Source: Planctomycetota bacterium (lineage in GTDB: Bacteria > Planctomycetota > B129-G9 > JAJDCN01). Taken from it: a stretch of 33,177 nucleotides of DNA. Below are positions 22,619 through 33,065 of the stretch, piece by piece. The position numbers were made by a program, and so were the translations under genes. Below the pieces are notes generated by a model. The model saw only the letters and a program-made list of their open reading frames with translations, had not been told where the DNA came from and searched no databases. The first letter of the stretch is position 1; each line of letters begins with the position of its first letter. The DNA is taken from assembly GCA_029260815.1 (NCBI GenBank), contig JAJDCN010000269.1, forward strand, positions 1-33,177. Direction: 5' to 3'.

Positions 22619-25018
22619 TCACTTATTTTCAGGATGAAGTGATTTTGGCGGATGATATGAATCACTCTCGCTTTGGATCCGAATGCGGAAGCTCTGGTAA
22701 TCGTTCTGCTGAGCCTGATCAGTAACGTGTACGATGACGCTGACCTCCTTCTTATCGAAGTCGGCCGGCACTGGCCACGTAATTCGTCCTTCTTGAGAAA
22801 TTTTCATACCCTCAGGAGCATATTCCAAATGATATTGCACAGCTTTGCTTTTTGTTAGAGTGCCGACGCTGTATTGGTACTCTGTTCCTCTCATCGCAGT
22901 TTCTATAGGGCTAGTGTTAATATACAGGAAAGAGCGGCCCGCGCGCTGGAGAGCGGCTACGGGATCAAGTTTTTGGAGCACTAAGCGATCGTTTGATTCC
23001 GGAAGGAAGAGAACGACTTTCGCTTGAGGGATCAAGTAGATACGTTTGTGCATATCACGCATCTGTCCACTATAGGAAATATGGAGGTTTGGAATGTCTG
23101 CCAGCGGGCGCGTGTCTCCGAGGATGTACAGTCCTCCGCGGAGGAACCAAGTCTCGACACCTCGTTCCTTGTGAAGCTTGGCAATGATCACAAGGTAAAA
23201 CAGGCTGTCTGTTCCAGGGAGGCACCAAGCCCGTCGACGGCCTTGGTGAGGTATCAGGTGCAATATTGCACCTTCCGGAGAGTAGACAGCATTTCTTCTG
23301 AAGAACGCACTGGCATTCGGGTTGGGTATTTTATCGGTTCTGTTGGATTGATTCTCATTGCGAAACAGGTTGCCTAATTTCCCCTCAGGTACTTGATCAT
23401 TGTCCTTGAATGATAATGGGAAAGAAGCCAAACGCTCGAAGGACTTCAGGCTGTATCGCTGAAGCATGCGCGTATCTTGTCGCAAGATTAAAAGCGTGTC
23501 CGCTTCGGCAGCAATACGAACGTCATTTGTGTGGGTATCGATATAATGCACCACGCGCCCGTGGTTGATGTCAAATATGGCGAGTTTCCGGACTCGCGGA
23601 AGCGAGAAAATGTAATAGCGGCCGCCCCCTCCGACAGCGACCTCTTGATATTGCGCGGGAAGAACGATTTCCTTTGTCTTGCCAGGAAACGCAGGCTCGC
23701 GAATTAATGCGGCCGCCCTAGCCGAGGCGTTGTTGGCCGCCGGCGGGCTAACAACCTCGATCGAGCCGCCTTTGCGAACGACTTCGCTGTTGTTGTGATA
23801 AAAGACTACTTGGTAACGAATTCGTTCGATTTCTGTGAGAGGTTGCACTTGCACCCGGGTTGCAGCCTCAATGGGCAATTCGATTTGTTGTCCGCCCACG
23901 GAAATCTGCAAGGATTTTAAGGAACGGGTGTCTCGGGGCAAGCCCTTGGCCAAGCCACTAATACTGCCTTCGGGAAACTCTACGGTGACCTCTTGATCCA
24001 AACCAGCTGGGTGAACAGGCGTTGGCATCACATCACGGCGATAGCTGCCCTTGATACGGTTGAGTTGAAATCGTCGGGAATCCCACTTGCCACACGATAT
24101 TGTCAACCATGCCGTTGTTACCGGCTCGGGGTCAAGAAAGGAAACAAAACTCCCCTGAAACTCAACAGGTTCGCGAAGTGTGCTACGGTTTAGTTGTTTC
24201 GGGCTTATCGCGATGTGGGGAAGCGTCAGGAACTTTTCGAGGTGCGTAACGGGTACTGCGAACATGAGACCCGTGGCCGTGAAACCGATGGTAATTATAC
24301 CGACTACCTGGCCCGCTTTGTTAAGAACCGGCCCCCCTCCGTATCCAGGAGTCAATTTGGCATCTAGCTGAATGTATTCCAAAACACCTTGCTTCTTTCT
24401 CAAAGACGTAACACGACCTGCATTGACGCTGACCGCCGGATACTTCCCTTCGGCAACAAACATGTCCTTGCCAAGGGGATATCCAAATGTCACCAACTCC
24501 TGGGTCTCAAAAAGTTGTTCTGTTGTTCCCAGCGAAATAGCAGGAATCGGATTTTGAGGCGTTGTCTTAAGTAGCAGGAAGCCGTGCTCCGGATCACGAC
24601 GAATAACCGACGCCTCTAAAACCTCTTCACGGGCCGTACCCGCTCTCACGATAAGACGAACCTGAGCACCCAGACGAGATACGAGGCCTGAATGATCAAG
24701 CGTGACAAAAAAACCAGACGAATGAACACAGAATGCTGTTCTTACGGATTCTATTTGTTTTCCAGGCTTACTTTTTTCTGCTTCCTTCCTTACGCCCTTC
24801 TGAACGGTAACCTCTACCATTGCCGTAGCCTCTTTCCCCCGAGCAACAGCTTGATCTTGGGTAAGAGGCGCCGCTCCGGCCGTTGGAGGACCGATCCAAA
24901 GCGCGACCAAAAAACATACACAGCCGAATGCCTGTCTAGATAGGATCACGATGTTTTTGAGCAGATTATTCGACAAGGACAACCTCAAAGTTGTGCATTT
25001 TCTTTTGTTTGTCATCAT
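22619..25018 (-). CDS. Exported trypsin-fold pseudoprotease paralogue 4 (Ser and Asp lost)
   Basis: The 799-residue protein has an N-terminal hydrophobic signal segment (about 31-48), a chymotrypsin/HtrA-like domain (about 60-260), a middle region with a beta-propeller-like repeat (VGGGGRYYIFSLP onward) and an Ig/He_PIG-like C-terminal domain with APEGMKISQEGRITWPVP. Aligned with its active paralogue, His109 is kept, but the Asp is Gly146 and the catalytic Ser is Gly227 in PGYGGGP. It should therefore not cleave peptides. The ATG at 25018 overlaps the upstream gene by 53 bases; a TTG at 24976 after GAGG, or a GTG near 24949, is also possible. It is the last of four tandem copies. Role: probably envelope or extracytoplasmic binding; inferred. 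Confidence 0.75.
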   Translation of the reverse strand: MMTNKRKCTTLRLSLSNNLLKNIVILSRQAFGCVCFLVALWIGPPTAGAAPLTQDQAVARGKEATAMVEVTVQKGVRKEAEKSKPGKQIESVRTAFCVHSSGFFVTLDHSGLVSRLGAQVRLIVRAGTAREEVLEASVIRRDPEHGFLLLKTTPQNPIPAISLGTTEQLFETQELVTFGYPLGKDMFVAEGKYPAVSVNAGRVTSLRKKQGVLEYIQLDAKLTPGYGGGPVLNKAGQVVGIITIGFTATGLMFAVPVTHLEKFLTLPHIAISPKQLNRSTLREPVEFQGSFVSFLDPEPVTTAWLTISCGKWDSRRFQLNRIKGSYRRDVMPTPVHPAGLDQEVTVEFPEGSISGLAKGLPRDTRSLKSLQISVGGQQIELPIEAATRVQVQPLTEIERIRYQVVFYHNNSEVVRKGGSIEVVSPPAANNASARAAALIREPAFPGKTKEIVLPAQYQEVAVGGGGRYYIFSLPRVRKLAIFDINHGRVVHYIDTHTNDVRIAAEADTLLILRQDTRMLQRYSLKSFERLASFPLSFKDNDQVPEGKLGNLFRNENQSNRTDKIPNPNASAFFRRNAVYSPEGAILHLIPHQGRRRAWCLPGTDSLFYLVIIAKLHKERGVETWFLRGGLYILGDTRPLADIPNLHISYSGQMRDMHKRIYLIPQAKVVLFLPESNDRLVLQKLDPVAALQRAGRSFLYINTSPIETAMRGTEYQYSVGTLTKSKAVQYHLEYAPEGMKISQEGRITWPVPADFDKKEVSVIVHVTDQAQQNDYQSFRIRIQSESDSYHPPKSLHPENK

Positions 25019-27536
25019 CTTCAGCCTCTAGCGTAACGGAAACACGATCCGTCTCCGGTTTCTGTGGGATGGCCCACTCGACACGTCCTGTTTCTGATAC
25101 CGTCATTCCTGGTGGTCCGGAAACCAACCGCCAGCGCACATTGCCTGTTTTCGAGCGTGCGGCCGCCTGATACTGATACACCGTACCGGTGCTGGCAAGT
25201 GCCGGCGGCACTGAGACAATGATTAATTGCCGAACGTCTGCTCGCTCAATCCAAGTGTCCAAGTCCGTTTTTCGTAAAATAAGGCTCTTGAACGGTGGTG
25301 GTATCTCGACGATAACGCGATATTCCGGAAAAAAGTGAAATTGCTTATCCAAGGAAAGCTCCTCGGCTGGTTCCTCACGGTTTCGACGACTCCGCTTGTT
25401 GCGCCGCTTCTTTGCAGGTGGGTTTTTTGACACTTTTATAGTCAAAAGAGGGGAATTTAAACCATGGAGATAAACATGACCTCGGTATGGGCCGTTACGT
25501 GGCCTGCCGTTTCTAGGCATTCTTTTGACGCCCAAGTAGAAATCGCTGTAGCCACTTGCTGGATAGTAATATTCGAGATTTTCCTGGAGCGCTGCTCGAT
25601 CCTGCCGGAGAACCTTGCCGGATTCGTTATAAATTGCTCCGTGCGAATAAAAGAATCGTCCATCTGAATCTGGAATCAAGTATTTTTTGAGGGGGGATGT
25701 AAAAACACGAAACGCCTGGCGCGCTTGTACCCGGAACACCTTTGGAGAGGAGAATGAGCCAGGGGTCCAAGTGGAAAAAATGTTCCCATTTTGAGACCAT
25801 CGTGTCTCTAAGCTCAGCCCCCCCGGAATAGGTTCCCATGCCAGCCGCTTAAAAGTAGCTAAATCGATTGCATTTTTTCCAATCCACAGTGGCCCGTTCG
25901 AAAGAGTTCCAAGGCTCGCCGGGCCAAACGCGTCCGGATCTACCGGCAGCTTATGTACGCCCACATGCTCAAAAGATTTCAAGCTCCAGACTTGCGCAGC
26001 CATGTCAGAACTCGAAACAATAACAAGCTTATTCACTCCGACAGCATAGGTGACAGTCCCCACGACTTCAATCCGCTTCACAACCTTTGCTTCGCGCAGA
26101 TCAAAGATGGTAATTTCCTCAGCGTCACGGTGGTGTAAAACCAAGTAGCGACCGCCGCCGCCAACTTTTGCATCATGAATCGTCTTGTTCAGAAAGACGC
26201 TATATTGGGTTTTGTTTTGCAGAGGTGGTGGAAACAATGTTTCAGATGTTTTGTCTTCTTCCACGGGAGGCCCCAGCCCCGTCACAATTCCGCTTGCGTG
26301 ACCAACTTCGTTTCCGGCTCGAGTCACGCTAACGGCATAAGAAACCTGCTTGATCGGCGGTGGTGATAAGATTTGCAGGCTCATCGCGCTAGACAAATCC
26401 ATGCTTATCGCCTGGCCCCCAAGCATGATTTCTACGCGCTCAAGTCCCGATACTGTGCCGAGCACCTTCTGGTCATTGTGAAGAACAATCATTGGTTGAG
26501 GCGTCGTGTCAATCGAGCGAATGGCTTCAAGAGTGAATTCTTTGTCCCCCACGCGGACCTTTTGGCTCTTCGTAGTGCCGTGCACCCATCCGGAAACGAA
26601 TTGAGCGGAGAGGTTAAGTCGTGTGCTCTCGTCGGACTTTGGTACGGGGGCGGCCTTGACCTCAAAGGTTCCACGAGACCTCTGTTTCATCGTGAACTGT
26701 CGCTTTTTGCCCCCTTCCGCTTGCAGCGTTAGTGTGACCTGAGGCGGCTCTTTTGCAAGGGGCGTGGATGGAATATGGACAACAAATTTGTGTGGAGCGC
26801 TGCGGTTTTTCCATGTGACCTTGGGCACATTCAGAGTGGGCTGCACTTGGTGTATAAACGCCTTGACCGTGTTCACGGGCACGGCAAAGTTGATATTGGC
26901 GCCGGGGATGATCGCCACAGCGACACCGACAACCTGACCGCGGGCATCAAGGATTGGTCCGCCCGAATTCCCAGGATTCAGTGTTGTGTCCATCTGGAGT
27001 ATACGAAGTTGTCCATTCTCTTTGCGCAGGGACGTAATGCGCCCTTTATTGATACTTATAGCTGGAAACTCATCCTTTTCTATGGCAAGCAATTTTCCTA
27101 ATGGGAAGCCAAAAGCGGTAACTTCTTGCGTTTCTATAAGGTTCGCCACATCACCGAGCGGTAATGCAACAAGGTCTTTGGCTCCAGACGAACGCAGCAA
27201 GGCCAGGTCGTTCTCATCATCTCGGCTGACAATGATCGCTTTGAGTATTCGTTGGTCCACTTCACCAATCCGAACCACCAGGCGCACGGATCGGATGCCT
27301 GATGATTTCGGTGGAACCGCATGAGCGTTCGTTAGAAACAGCCCAGAGGGGTGCACGCAGAACGCTGTTGCCGTACTGCCGCGGGGGCCTTTCACCTCAA
27401 CCAGAGCCGTTGCGGCTTTGCCTTTCCGAATTTGTTCGCCAATCGAAAGCGCGTCATCCGCCATTAATGCGCTATCCTGCGCGCCAACGAGGGCAATGAT
27501 AAATAAAGACTGTATTGTGCGTACAAGGAATCGCAC
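24966..27536 (-). CDS. Exported trypsin-like serine protease, intact triad (paralogue 3 of 4)
   Basis: The 856-residue protein has a signal peptide (about 1-26), then an HtrA/trypsin-type domain with His72 (FLTNAHAV), Asp110 (DDENDLALL) and Ser191 (LNPGNSGGPI): the full catalytic triad. A propeller-like region follows (VGGGGRYLVLHH, IFDLREAKVVKRI), and the C-terminus has an Ig-like segment with GPPGMTVSETGRVEWAIP. A very basic insert (AKKRRNKRSRRNREE) sits in the last quarter. The start is GTG at 27536 behind GGAG, two bases after the stop of the upstream paralogue. Active serine proteases of this kind act in the periplasm or at the surface. This is the only one of the four copies that appears catalytically competent. 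Confidence 0.82.
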   Translation of the reverse strand: MRFLVRTIQSLFIIALVGAQDSALMADDALSIGEQIRKGKAATALVEVKGPRGSTATAFCVHPSGLFLTNAHAVPPKSSGIRSVRLVVRIGEVDQRILKAIIVSRDDENDLALLRSSGAKDLVALPLGDVANLIETQEVTAFGFPLGKLLAIEKDEFPAISINKGRITSLRKENGQLRILQMDTTLNPGNSGGPILDARGQVVGVAVAIIPGANINFAVPVNTVKAFIHQVQPTLNVPKVTWKNRSAPHKFVVHIPSTPLAKEPPQVTLTLQAEGGKKRQFTMKQRSRGTFEVKAAPVPKSDESTRLNLSAQFVSGWVHGTTKSQKVRVGDKEFTLEAIRSIDTTPQPMIVLHNDQKVLGTVSGLERVEIMLGGQAISMDLSSAMSLQILSPPPIKQVSYAVSVTRAGNEVGHASGIVTGLGPPVEEDKTSETLFPPPLQNKTQYSVFLNKTIHDAKVGGGGRYLVLHHRDAEEITIFDLREAKVVKRIEVVGTVTYAVGVNKLVIVSSSDMAAQVWSLKSFEHVGVHKLPVDPDAFGPASLGTLSNGPLWIGKNAIDLATFKRLAWEPIPGGLSLETRWSQNGNIFSTWTPGSFSSPKVFRVQARQAFRVFTSPLKKYLIPDSDGRFFYSHGAIYNESGKVLRQDRAALQENLEYYYPASGYSDFYLGVKRMPRNGRPRNGPYRGHVYLHGLNSPLLTIKVSKNPPAKKRRNKRSRRNREEPAEELSLDKQFHFFPEYRVIVEIPPPFKSLILRKTDLDTWIERADVRQLIIVSVPPALASTGTVYQYQAAARSKTGNVRWRLVSGPPGMTVSETGRVEWAIPQKPETDRVSVTLEAEDDDKQKKMHNFEVVLVE

Positions 27537-27538
27537 GG

Positions 27539-30112
27539 CTATTTCTCCACGGAGATTGTAAAGGTGTGAAAGCGCTCTTGGCCGCTGCCGTCGCGGATCA
27601 GAATGGTCACCTCTTCCTCTGTTGCCTCAAGCGTCTCCGGCACGTGCCACGTCACCTTGCCTTTCGGGGATACGGTCATACCCTCAGGGCCCCACTCCAG
27701 ATTATAGGTAACACCACCCTTTCGAGAGCGCACAATGATCGGATAAGTGTACGTCTCTCCCTTCTGGAAATGCTTCGGTGCCCTGGATGCAACAAAAAGA
27801 TAGTCGGCTTTGGACTCTTCCAACAACTGCTCCACATCGAGATGCTGGACAATCAGTCTGTCGTTCGTGAACGGAACAATCACCAGCAGGCGCGCTTCCG
27901 GGGCGAGATGTAGGCGCTGATACATCCGGATTTTGGGATCTGATAAGTTTATTTTGCTCTGATCCAGTGGGATGGATACATTGTGCACAATCGCGGAAGG
28001 ATCGCCCATGATGTACAGCGACATCTGTAAGGGAGCGTTTTTTATCTCGCGCCCTTTCGTATCAAAAATCGGCGCGCCGCGCTGGACAGACACGAAATAG
28101 TTTGCGTTTATCGCATGAACATAGCCGCAAAAGTTACCAGGATGAAGAGGAACTGGGCTTTTTGGCGAGCTGGGGAGCGGAGCTTTCAGATCCTTTGAGT
28201 AGAACTTCTTACCGCAAAAAATCACTTCCCCATCGGGACTTGGTACGCCGTCGTGATTGACGCGACCCGCCGGGTCTTTATGGAGGATCAATTTATTTCC
28301 TGTAATTTCCAGGATCTTTTTTTCGTAATGGAGGGCAAACACACTACCGCTCGCGGATGCTATCATGCGCTTGACCTTCCTTAGGTCGATGCCCATATTG
28401 CGAGGAGGCTCAACATCGAGCTTTGCCATACTGTGAATGTCGTACAGAAAGATCTGGTCGGGATCTCCTCCCGTTGATAGTACGAGTAGCGGTCCTTCAG
28501 ACGCCGAGCCCATCGAAACGGCTCGGATGACACCTCCTGTGTTCAACGTTGCGCTCGATTCACGTTGAAAGGTCTCCAGGCCCCATCGCTGGATGATCTT
28601 GGACTGGGTATAAAGGATCATCAGTTTTGTCATCCCCGCCGTGATTCTGACTTCGTCATTGGCCAGGGGAAGGATGCGAACGATACCTCCTTGGTTCACA
28701 TCAAAAATCACTAGCTCGCGCCGCTCCTGCAAGTGCGCGATAAGGAAGCGCCCTCCACCGCCGACAATAAGATCCTCGATTTTTGAAGGCATGACGATCT
28801 CAATACGTTCGTTGGGAAGTACCGGTGGCTGGATATTCGGTTTGGATCGAGGTTCGACAATGGGGATCATACCGCTAGCTTGGGCAATGATGGCTCCACC
28901 GCTTGTTGCGGTTAATGTGTATCGAATTGAAGAAACAGACTGGGTGTTGGTAAAAGACGCGAACCAGAGGTCTTTTGTAGAAATAGGAAGCATCTTTTTT
29001 CCAATGCAAACCGATATCGTGTCCATACCGCTGATCGACCCGCTGGAGCGGCTTCCGTTGTGCAATCGCGCTTCCGGCTTCGGCTTCCACCGTAACGTAC
29101 CAATGTCGCGAAGGCGTACCGGGTTGTCTCCAATCCGTATCTCCTGATCCTCAACCAGGCCCTCAATCGCATTGGCATCGGTCTGAAGCTGCGCCCAAAG
29201 AGGGTGTTTCCCATCCACCTTTACCACCGGCGGGGCCTGAACCCGATAGGTTCCGTCGATCAGCTTCATCGAATATGTACGGCGATCCGAAGGCCCCCGC
29301 GTAAGGACCATTTCGATTGATACGGGTTCCGGGAGCTCGGTGAATCCAGCGCACTCCGCTTCAAACAGAGCCGGTTGTTCCAGCCTCTCTCGAGGCACGC
29401 TGACCGGCTTTAGAGCAAGATGCGGCTGCCTTAAGAGCTCTTTCAACACTTCTACCGGCCACACGAATTGGCCCGCTGGATCCGATCGGCGTCTACTGAC
29501 AATACCGACGACGGAACCATCGGTAGACAATACGGGGGCGCCTACAACAGGGTCCGCATGTCGACCGAAGTGAAAGCTCTTTATTCTTCCTCGAAGCTTG
29601 CTTAGCTCACTCGCGACACCTCGAGATGTGCCAATACCTGACCTGCTCACGAGCTGCTGAAAGCCTATGTCGTTTCGACCGCTGCTACCAGTGCTAATGG
29701 CCAGCAGATCGTCTCCATCTCTCAACAGATGCGTTGATCCCAATTTTACAGCCGGCGCCTTTAAGGCAATGTCTGCTTTTACGATGCCAAGCCCGGTGTC
29801 AGGATCAAACCGTATAAGACGGGCAGGAACCGCCTTGGGAGTTTTTGGATCGCTAAAGTCTACAAGGTGAAGTGCTTCGCCCGGGAGTAACCGCCGACGC
29901 TTATATGGGATTCTCTCTAAGCATGTTGCGTAAAAACCGCTCGGGTGGATGCAAAACGCCGTGGCAATCCCGAATCGTTGTTTTGCCACAAGGAGTCCAA
30001 CGCTCTTTTGAAGCGGTGTAACCACTTCTTGGGGAAAGGGGTTCCGGTCTTTAGCATACGCGCTCGGTGCAAGGACCGCGAAGATCACAGACAAGCAAAG
30101 GACTTGTTTCAC
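27539..30112 (-). CDS. Exported trypsin-fold pseudoprotease paralogue 2 (triad completely lost)
   Basis: The 857-residue protein has a clear signal peptide ending near PSAYA (16-20) and the same domain order as its neighbours: trypsin-like fold, propeller-like middle (VGGGGRFLIAHL, IFDVNQGGIVRILP) and Ig-like end (GPEGMTVSPKGKVTWHVP). In the protease domain His is replaced by Glu66, Asp by Gly107 and Ser by Val190 (DPVVGAP). All three catalytic residues are therefore gone, while the fold residues around them, such as TAFCIHPSGF, are kept, which points to a retained non-catalytic role. The GTG start overlaps the upstream stop as GTGA and follows GGAAGG. Confidence 0.78.
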   Translation of the reverse strand: MKQVLCLSVIFAVLAPSAYAKDRNPFPQEVVTPLQKSVGLLVAKQRFGIATAFCIHPSGFYATCLERIPYKRRRLLPGEALHLVDFSDPKTPKAVPARLIRFDPDTGLGIVKADIALKAPAVKLGSTHLLRDGDDLLAISTGSSGRNDIGFQQLVSRSGIGTSRGVASELSKLRGRIKSFHFGRHADPVVGAPVLSTDGSVVGIVSRRRSDPAGQFVWPVEVLKELLRQPHLALKPVSVPRERLEQPALFEAECAGFTELPEPVSIEMVLTRGPSDRRTYSMKLIDGTYRVQAPPVVKVDGKHPLWAQLQTDANAIEGLVEDQEIRIGDNPVRLRDIGTLRWKPKPEARLHNGSRSSGSISGMDTISVCIGKKMLPISTKDLWFASFTNTQSVSSIRYTLTATSGGAIIAQASGMIPIVEPRSKPNIQPPVLPNERIEIVMPSKIEDLIVGGGGRFLIAHLQERRELVIFDVNQGGIVRILPLANDEVRITAGMTKLMILYTQSKIIQRWGLETFQRESSATLNTGGVIRAVSMGSASEGPLLVLSTGGDPDQIFLYDIHSMAKLDVEPPRNMGIDLRKVKRMIASASGSVFALHYEKKILEITGNKLILHKDPAGRVNHDGVPSPDGEVIFCGKKFYSKDLKAPLPSSPKSPVPLHPGNFCGYVHAINANYFVSVQRGAPIFDTKGREIKNAPLQMSLYIMGDPSAIVHNVSIPLDQSKINLSDPKIRMYQRLHLAPEARLLVIVPFTNDRLIVQHLDVEQLLEESKADYLFVASRAPKHFQKGETYTYPIIVRSRKGGVTYNLEWGPEGMTVSPKGKVTWHVPETLEATEEEVTILIRDGSGQERFHTFTISVEK

Positions 30113-32649
30113 CGACCTTCCCCCTTTTGCATTTCCACCCGAATCCAGAACGTTTTGAGCGCTTCGCGCTCGGCATGATCCGTCACGGCGACGACGACAC
30201 GATGCTTTTCGTCCTCAACGTAAGAAGGGACACTCCATCGGATCGTGCCCTCCGGCGAGATTGTCATGCCTTCGGGGGCCGCCTCCAGTCGGAAACGAAG
30301 CCCTCCCTGGCTTGACCTGACATCGAGAGTGTGCCGATAAATTGTTCCAATACGAGCGCGGCGAGGTGGGTCGGAGACGACCAACAGATAATCTGTACCC
30401 AGCTTACCCAATTCGGAATCCAGGTCAAAACGGTGAAGGATGAGCCGGTCATTTATTTTGGGAATTGTGATGATCAGGTCCTCATCTGGATACAAAAGAA
30501 GTCGTTTGTCATACGAGAGACTCTGTTTTTGCGCATTGTGGCTTTCGCTTCTTTGAGGCGTAAGGGCATGCTTCAACAGCAAGATCGGCCGAGGGTCGGG
30601 CACCACGTGAATCCTAACGAATTCCATATCCTTTAGTCGGTTTGTTGGATGGGGCTGCGAACGGACCGACAGGCACAAAGTTCCGGATCCGACCGCGGGA
30701 ACAAACCATCGGTTTGGTGGAGGCGTGATTTTTTGCATTTCCAAATTGATAATCCCTCCACTGCTAAATATGTACTCTGCGTTGGGCCCACCTACAAGAC
30801 CCCAGCCTCTTGCACGGTTTTCATGCAGCACTGCGAAGGCCTTCCCGAGCAAAAGACTTCTCTGCTCGGCCTCCTTTGGGGCCCAAAAGGTAAAGATCGA
30901 TCCATCTCGCGAAGCGCGCACGACGCTTTCTGCGTGGATACCGATCTTCTGGAATTTTTCGACATGCAGAGCCCTTGGCTCTAGCGTTTTAAGATCGAAC
31001 AAAGTAGGAACTGCTTGAGCATGGGTATACGATATACACAACGGCCCCTTGGACGCGTACCCCATGGCGATCCACGCGATTGTGCTTTCCGGTCGAAGGT
31101 TCAGCACGGCTGTACGCTCACGCTGAAGCGTTTTTAGGTTCCAGCGGTGAATCAGCTTTTTCGTTTTTTCAACGATGATCAAGTGCTCGAGACCCGCGGC
31201 AAACACACTGTCTTCCGGCATGGGAATGTAGCCGATAAACTTCGCCTGATCGCGATCGAAGAGTCCCAGCAAGTGTAGCTTATGAAAATGGAATATCAAT
31301 AAGCGTCCGCCTGCGCCCAGGCACAGATCATGGATCGTGGAGGGAAGCTTCTTCGTGATCTTGTCCTGCCTACTTTGAATAAACAACTGATAGAGTGGAC
31401 GATGCAGATCGCGGAGCCGAATGATCCCTTTCTGCCGCGCAATCTCCTGGTCTTTTTGCTTAACGGTCACCGTATAATAGACTTGATCGATATTTTTTTT
31501 GTGATTGAAGACAAGCCGGGAAGCATCGGACAACTCGACCGTTACCCTGTTTTCGCCTACCTTCAGCGTAAGATTCTCCAGCCCGTCAAGTTTTCCCTCC
31601 AGTGTTGTACCGTCCACGAGCAGGGCTTTCGCTGGAGACTGCGGTGTCAGTTCGCGGAGGGTTGATAACTGCAGTTCGCGATTCCCGATCTTGAACTTTC
31701 GGTCTTCTGTAGAGCCTCGCACAAACGCACCGGACAGACTCGCAGAGCAGGTCACCCCTTCCGCATCCTTGCTGCGCTGGAGCAAGGGAGCATCTACGCG
31801 AAACTCGCCATTCTCGGCAAGCATGGCGAACTGTCGGGTGGAAATGCCAGGAAAGCGAAGTTCAAGCGACACGTTTAGATCGGGGTTTATCCAAGGTGCG
31901 TAACCGCTTAGCCGAACGCGAAACGTTATTTCCTTGTGCAAATCATCGAACTGCACTGCCGGTGGAACCCATTGGATTTTCGGTTGAGTCAAAAAGTCAC
32001 GGAGCTGGTTTACCGGCACCGCAAAGCCGATGCCTGTTCCGCCAGTGCCGAATACGACGACACCCAGCACACGTCCTGTCGCGTCGAGTACGGGCCCTCC
32101 GCCACTACCCGGGTTTAGCGCCGCGTCCAATTGAACGGCCTCCACTCGCTCACCGTTCTTGCGTAGAGCGGTTACTTTGCCCATCGTAACAGTAATCGCT
32201 GGCTGCTCTTCTATGCCCAAAGACAAGCCTCTGCCAAGCGGGAACCCCAAAACGGTCAAGTCCATGACCTCTGTTAGATCTTTGTCTGTGCCCAAAGAAA
32301 GGGTCGGAAGGTTGGTTCCTCCCTTCACCTGAAGTAAAGCCAAGAGCTTCGAACGATCTTCATGCACTACTTGCGCGTCGAGTTGCCTCTCCGTCTCTTC
32401 GCCGATATTTAGGATCAGAACGATTGAGCCAGATGCTTCGGCTACACGCGACGTAGTCACGAAAAGGCCGGACGGGTCAACACAGAATGCCGTCGCATAC
32501 CCCTCCCACCCGTCATCCAACACAACGAGCGCGGTTGCAGCCTTTCCGTTATTAAGGGCCGCTGGCTGAGGCGGAGCGGAGAGCCCTTCGTTTGTAGCAA
32601 CGAAGAAGAAAAACACGCAGGAAACTGAGCAAAGCAGCTTATTGACCAT
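30109..32649 (-). CDS. Exported trypsin-fold pseudoprotease paralogue 1 (first gene of the array)
   Basis: The 846-residue protein has a signal peptide rich in Phe and Val (about 1-25), a trypsin-like domain, the propeller-like middle (LGAGGRLLIFHFH, LFDRDQAKFIGYIP) and an Ig-like C-terminus (APEGMTISPEGTIRWSVP). Compared with the intact paralogue, His is Arg68, Asp is Leu102 and the Ser position is Gly183 in NPGSGGGP, although a serine sits next to it at 182. It should be inactive as a serine protease. It is the promoter-proximal gene of the four-gene array. A TATAAT lies 35 bases before the ATG (32684-32689), but I found no convincing -35 at proper spacing. The neighbouring gene overlaps its end by four bases. 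Confidence 0.78.
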   Translation of the reverse strand: MVNKLLCSVSCVFFFFVATNEGLSAPPQPAALNNGKAATALVVLDDGWEGYATAFCVDPSGLFVTTSRVAEASGSIVLILNIGEETERQLDAQVVHEDRSKLLALLQVKGGTNLPTLSLGTDKDLTEVMDLTVLGFPLGRGLSLGIEEQPAITVTMGKVTALRKNGERVEAVQLDAALNPGSGGGPVLDATGRVLGVVVFGTGGTGIGFAVPVNQLRDFLTQPKIQWVPPAVQFDDLHKEITFRVRLSGYAPWINPDLNVSLELRFPGISTRQFAMLAENGEFRVDAPLLQRSKDAEGVTCSASLSGAFVRGSTEDRKFKIGNRELQLSTLRELTPQSPAKALLVDGTTLEGKLDGLENLTLKVGENRVTVELSDASRLVFNHKKNIDQVYYTVTVKQKDQEIARQKGIIRLRDLHRPLYQLFIQSRQDKITKKLPSTIHDLCLGAGGRLLIFHFHKLHLLGLFDRDQAKFIGYIPMPEDSVFAAGLEHLIIVEKTKKLIHRWNLKTLQRERTAVLNLRPESTIAWIAMGYASKGPLCISYTHAQAVPTLFDLKTLEPRALHVEKFQKIGIHAESVVRASRDGSIFTFWAPKEAEQRSLLLGKAFAVLHENRARGWGLVGGPNAEYIFSSGGIINLEMQKITPPPNRWFVPAVGSGTLCLSVRSQPHPTNRLKDMEFVRIHVVPDPRPILLLKHALTPQRSESHNAQKQSLSYDKRLLLYPDEDLIITIPKINDRLILHRFDLDSELGKLGTDYLLVVSDPPRRARIGTIYRHTLDVRSSQGGLRFRLEAAPEGMTISPEGTIRWSVPSYVEDEKHRVVVAVTDHAEREALKTFWIRVEMQKGEGR

Positions 32650-33065
32650 ATCAAGCTCTATCCATCAAAAATTCTGCATCGATATTATAAGATTGTAGCT
32701 TGCAAAATCTTAGAGTCAACCCAGGACAACCAGAATTTTGAGGTCGCAAGGGAAAAGAAAAGACCGAGAGACATCTTAAATCAGCTCTGTCGGGGCAACA
32801 ACAACCGACATGTTGTAACTAGCTGGACTCAAATAGTTACAAAGGTTTGTGTCGCAAAACTCCGACAAACCCGCCACCATTGAAACTCGCACAAGAACCT
32901 CAATATCCCTCAGGAAGACCTTCCACATAAAATCCAAGTGATTTCAACAAATCCTGAACTGACGCCCAACCAACCAGAGAGGACTTGCGCTCGGTTAATC
33001 ACACCGGGTACCATTAATTTTAGCCGAAACCCAATCCCGCCCCAGTTGACACAATCCACGCGTGA
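32650..33065. other. Upstream region of the protease-like array; no gene seen
   Basis: The stretch contains a minus-strand TATAAT (32684-32689) that may be the -10 element of the array. A TTGACT further upstream is 24 bases away, too far for a normal promoter. The frames in both directions here look like chance. Confidence 0.4.

Noticed and set aside
32684-32719. TTGACT and TATAAT as a promoter of the protease-like array
   Set aside because: The spacing is 24 bases, well beyond the usual 16-18; only the -10-like element is noted.
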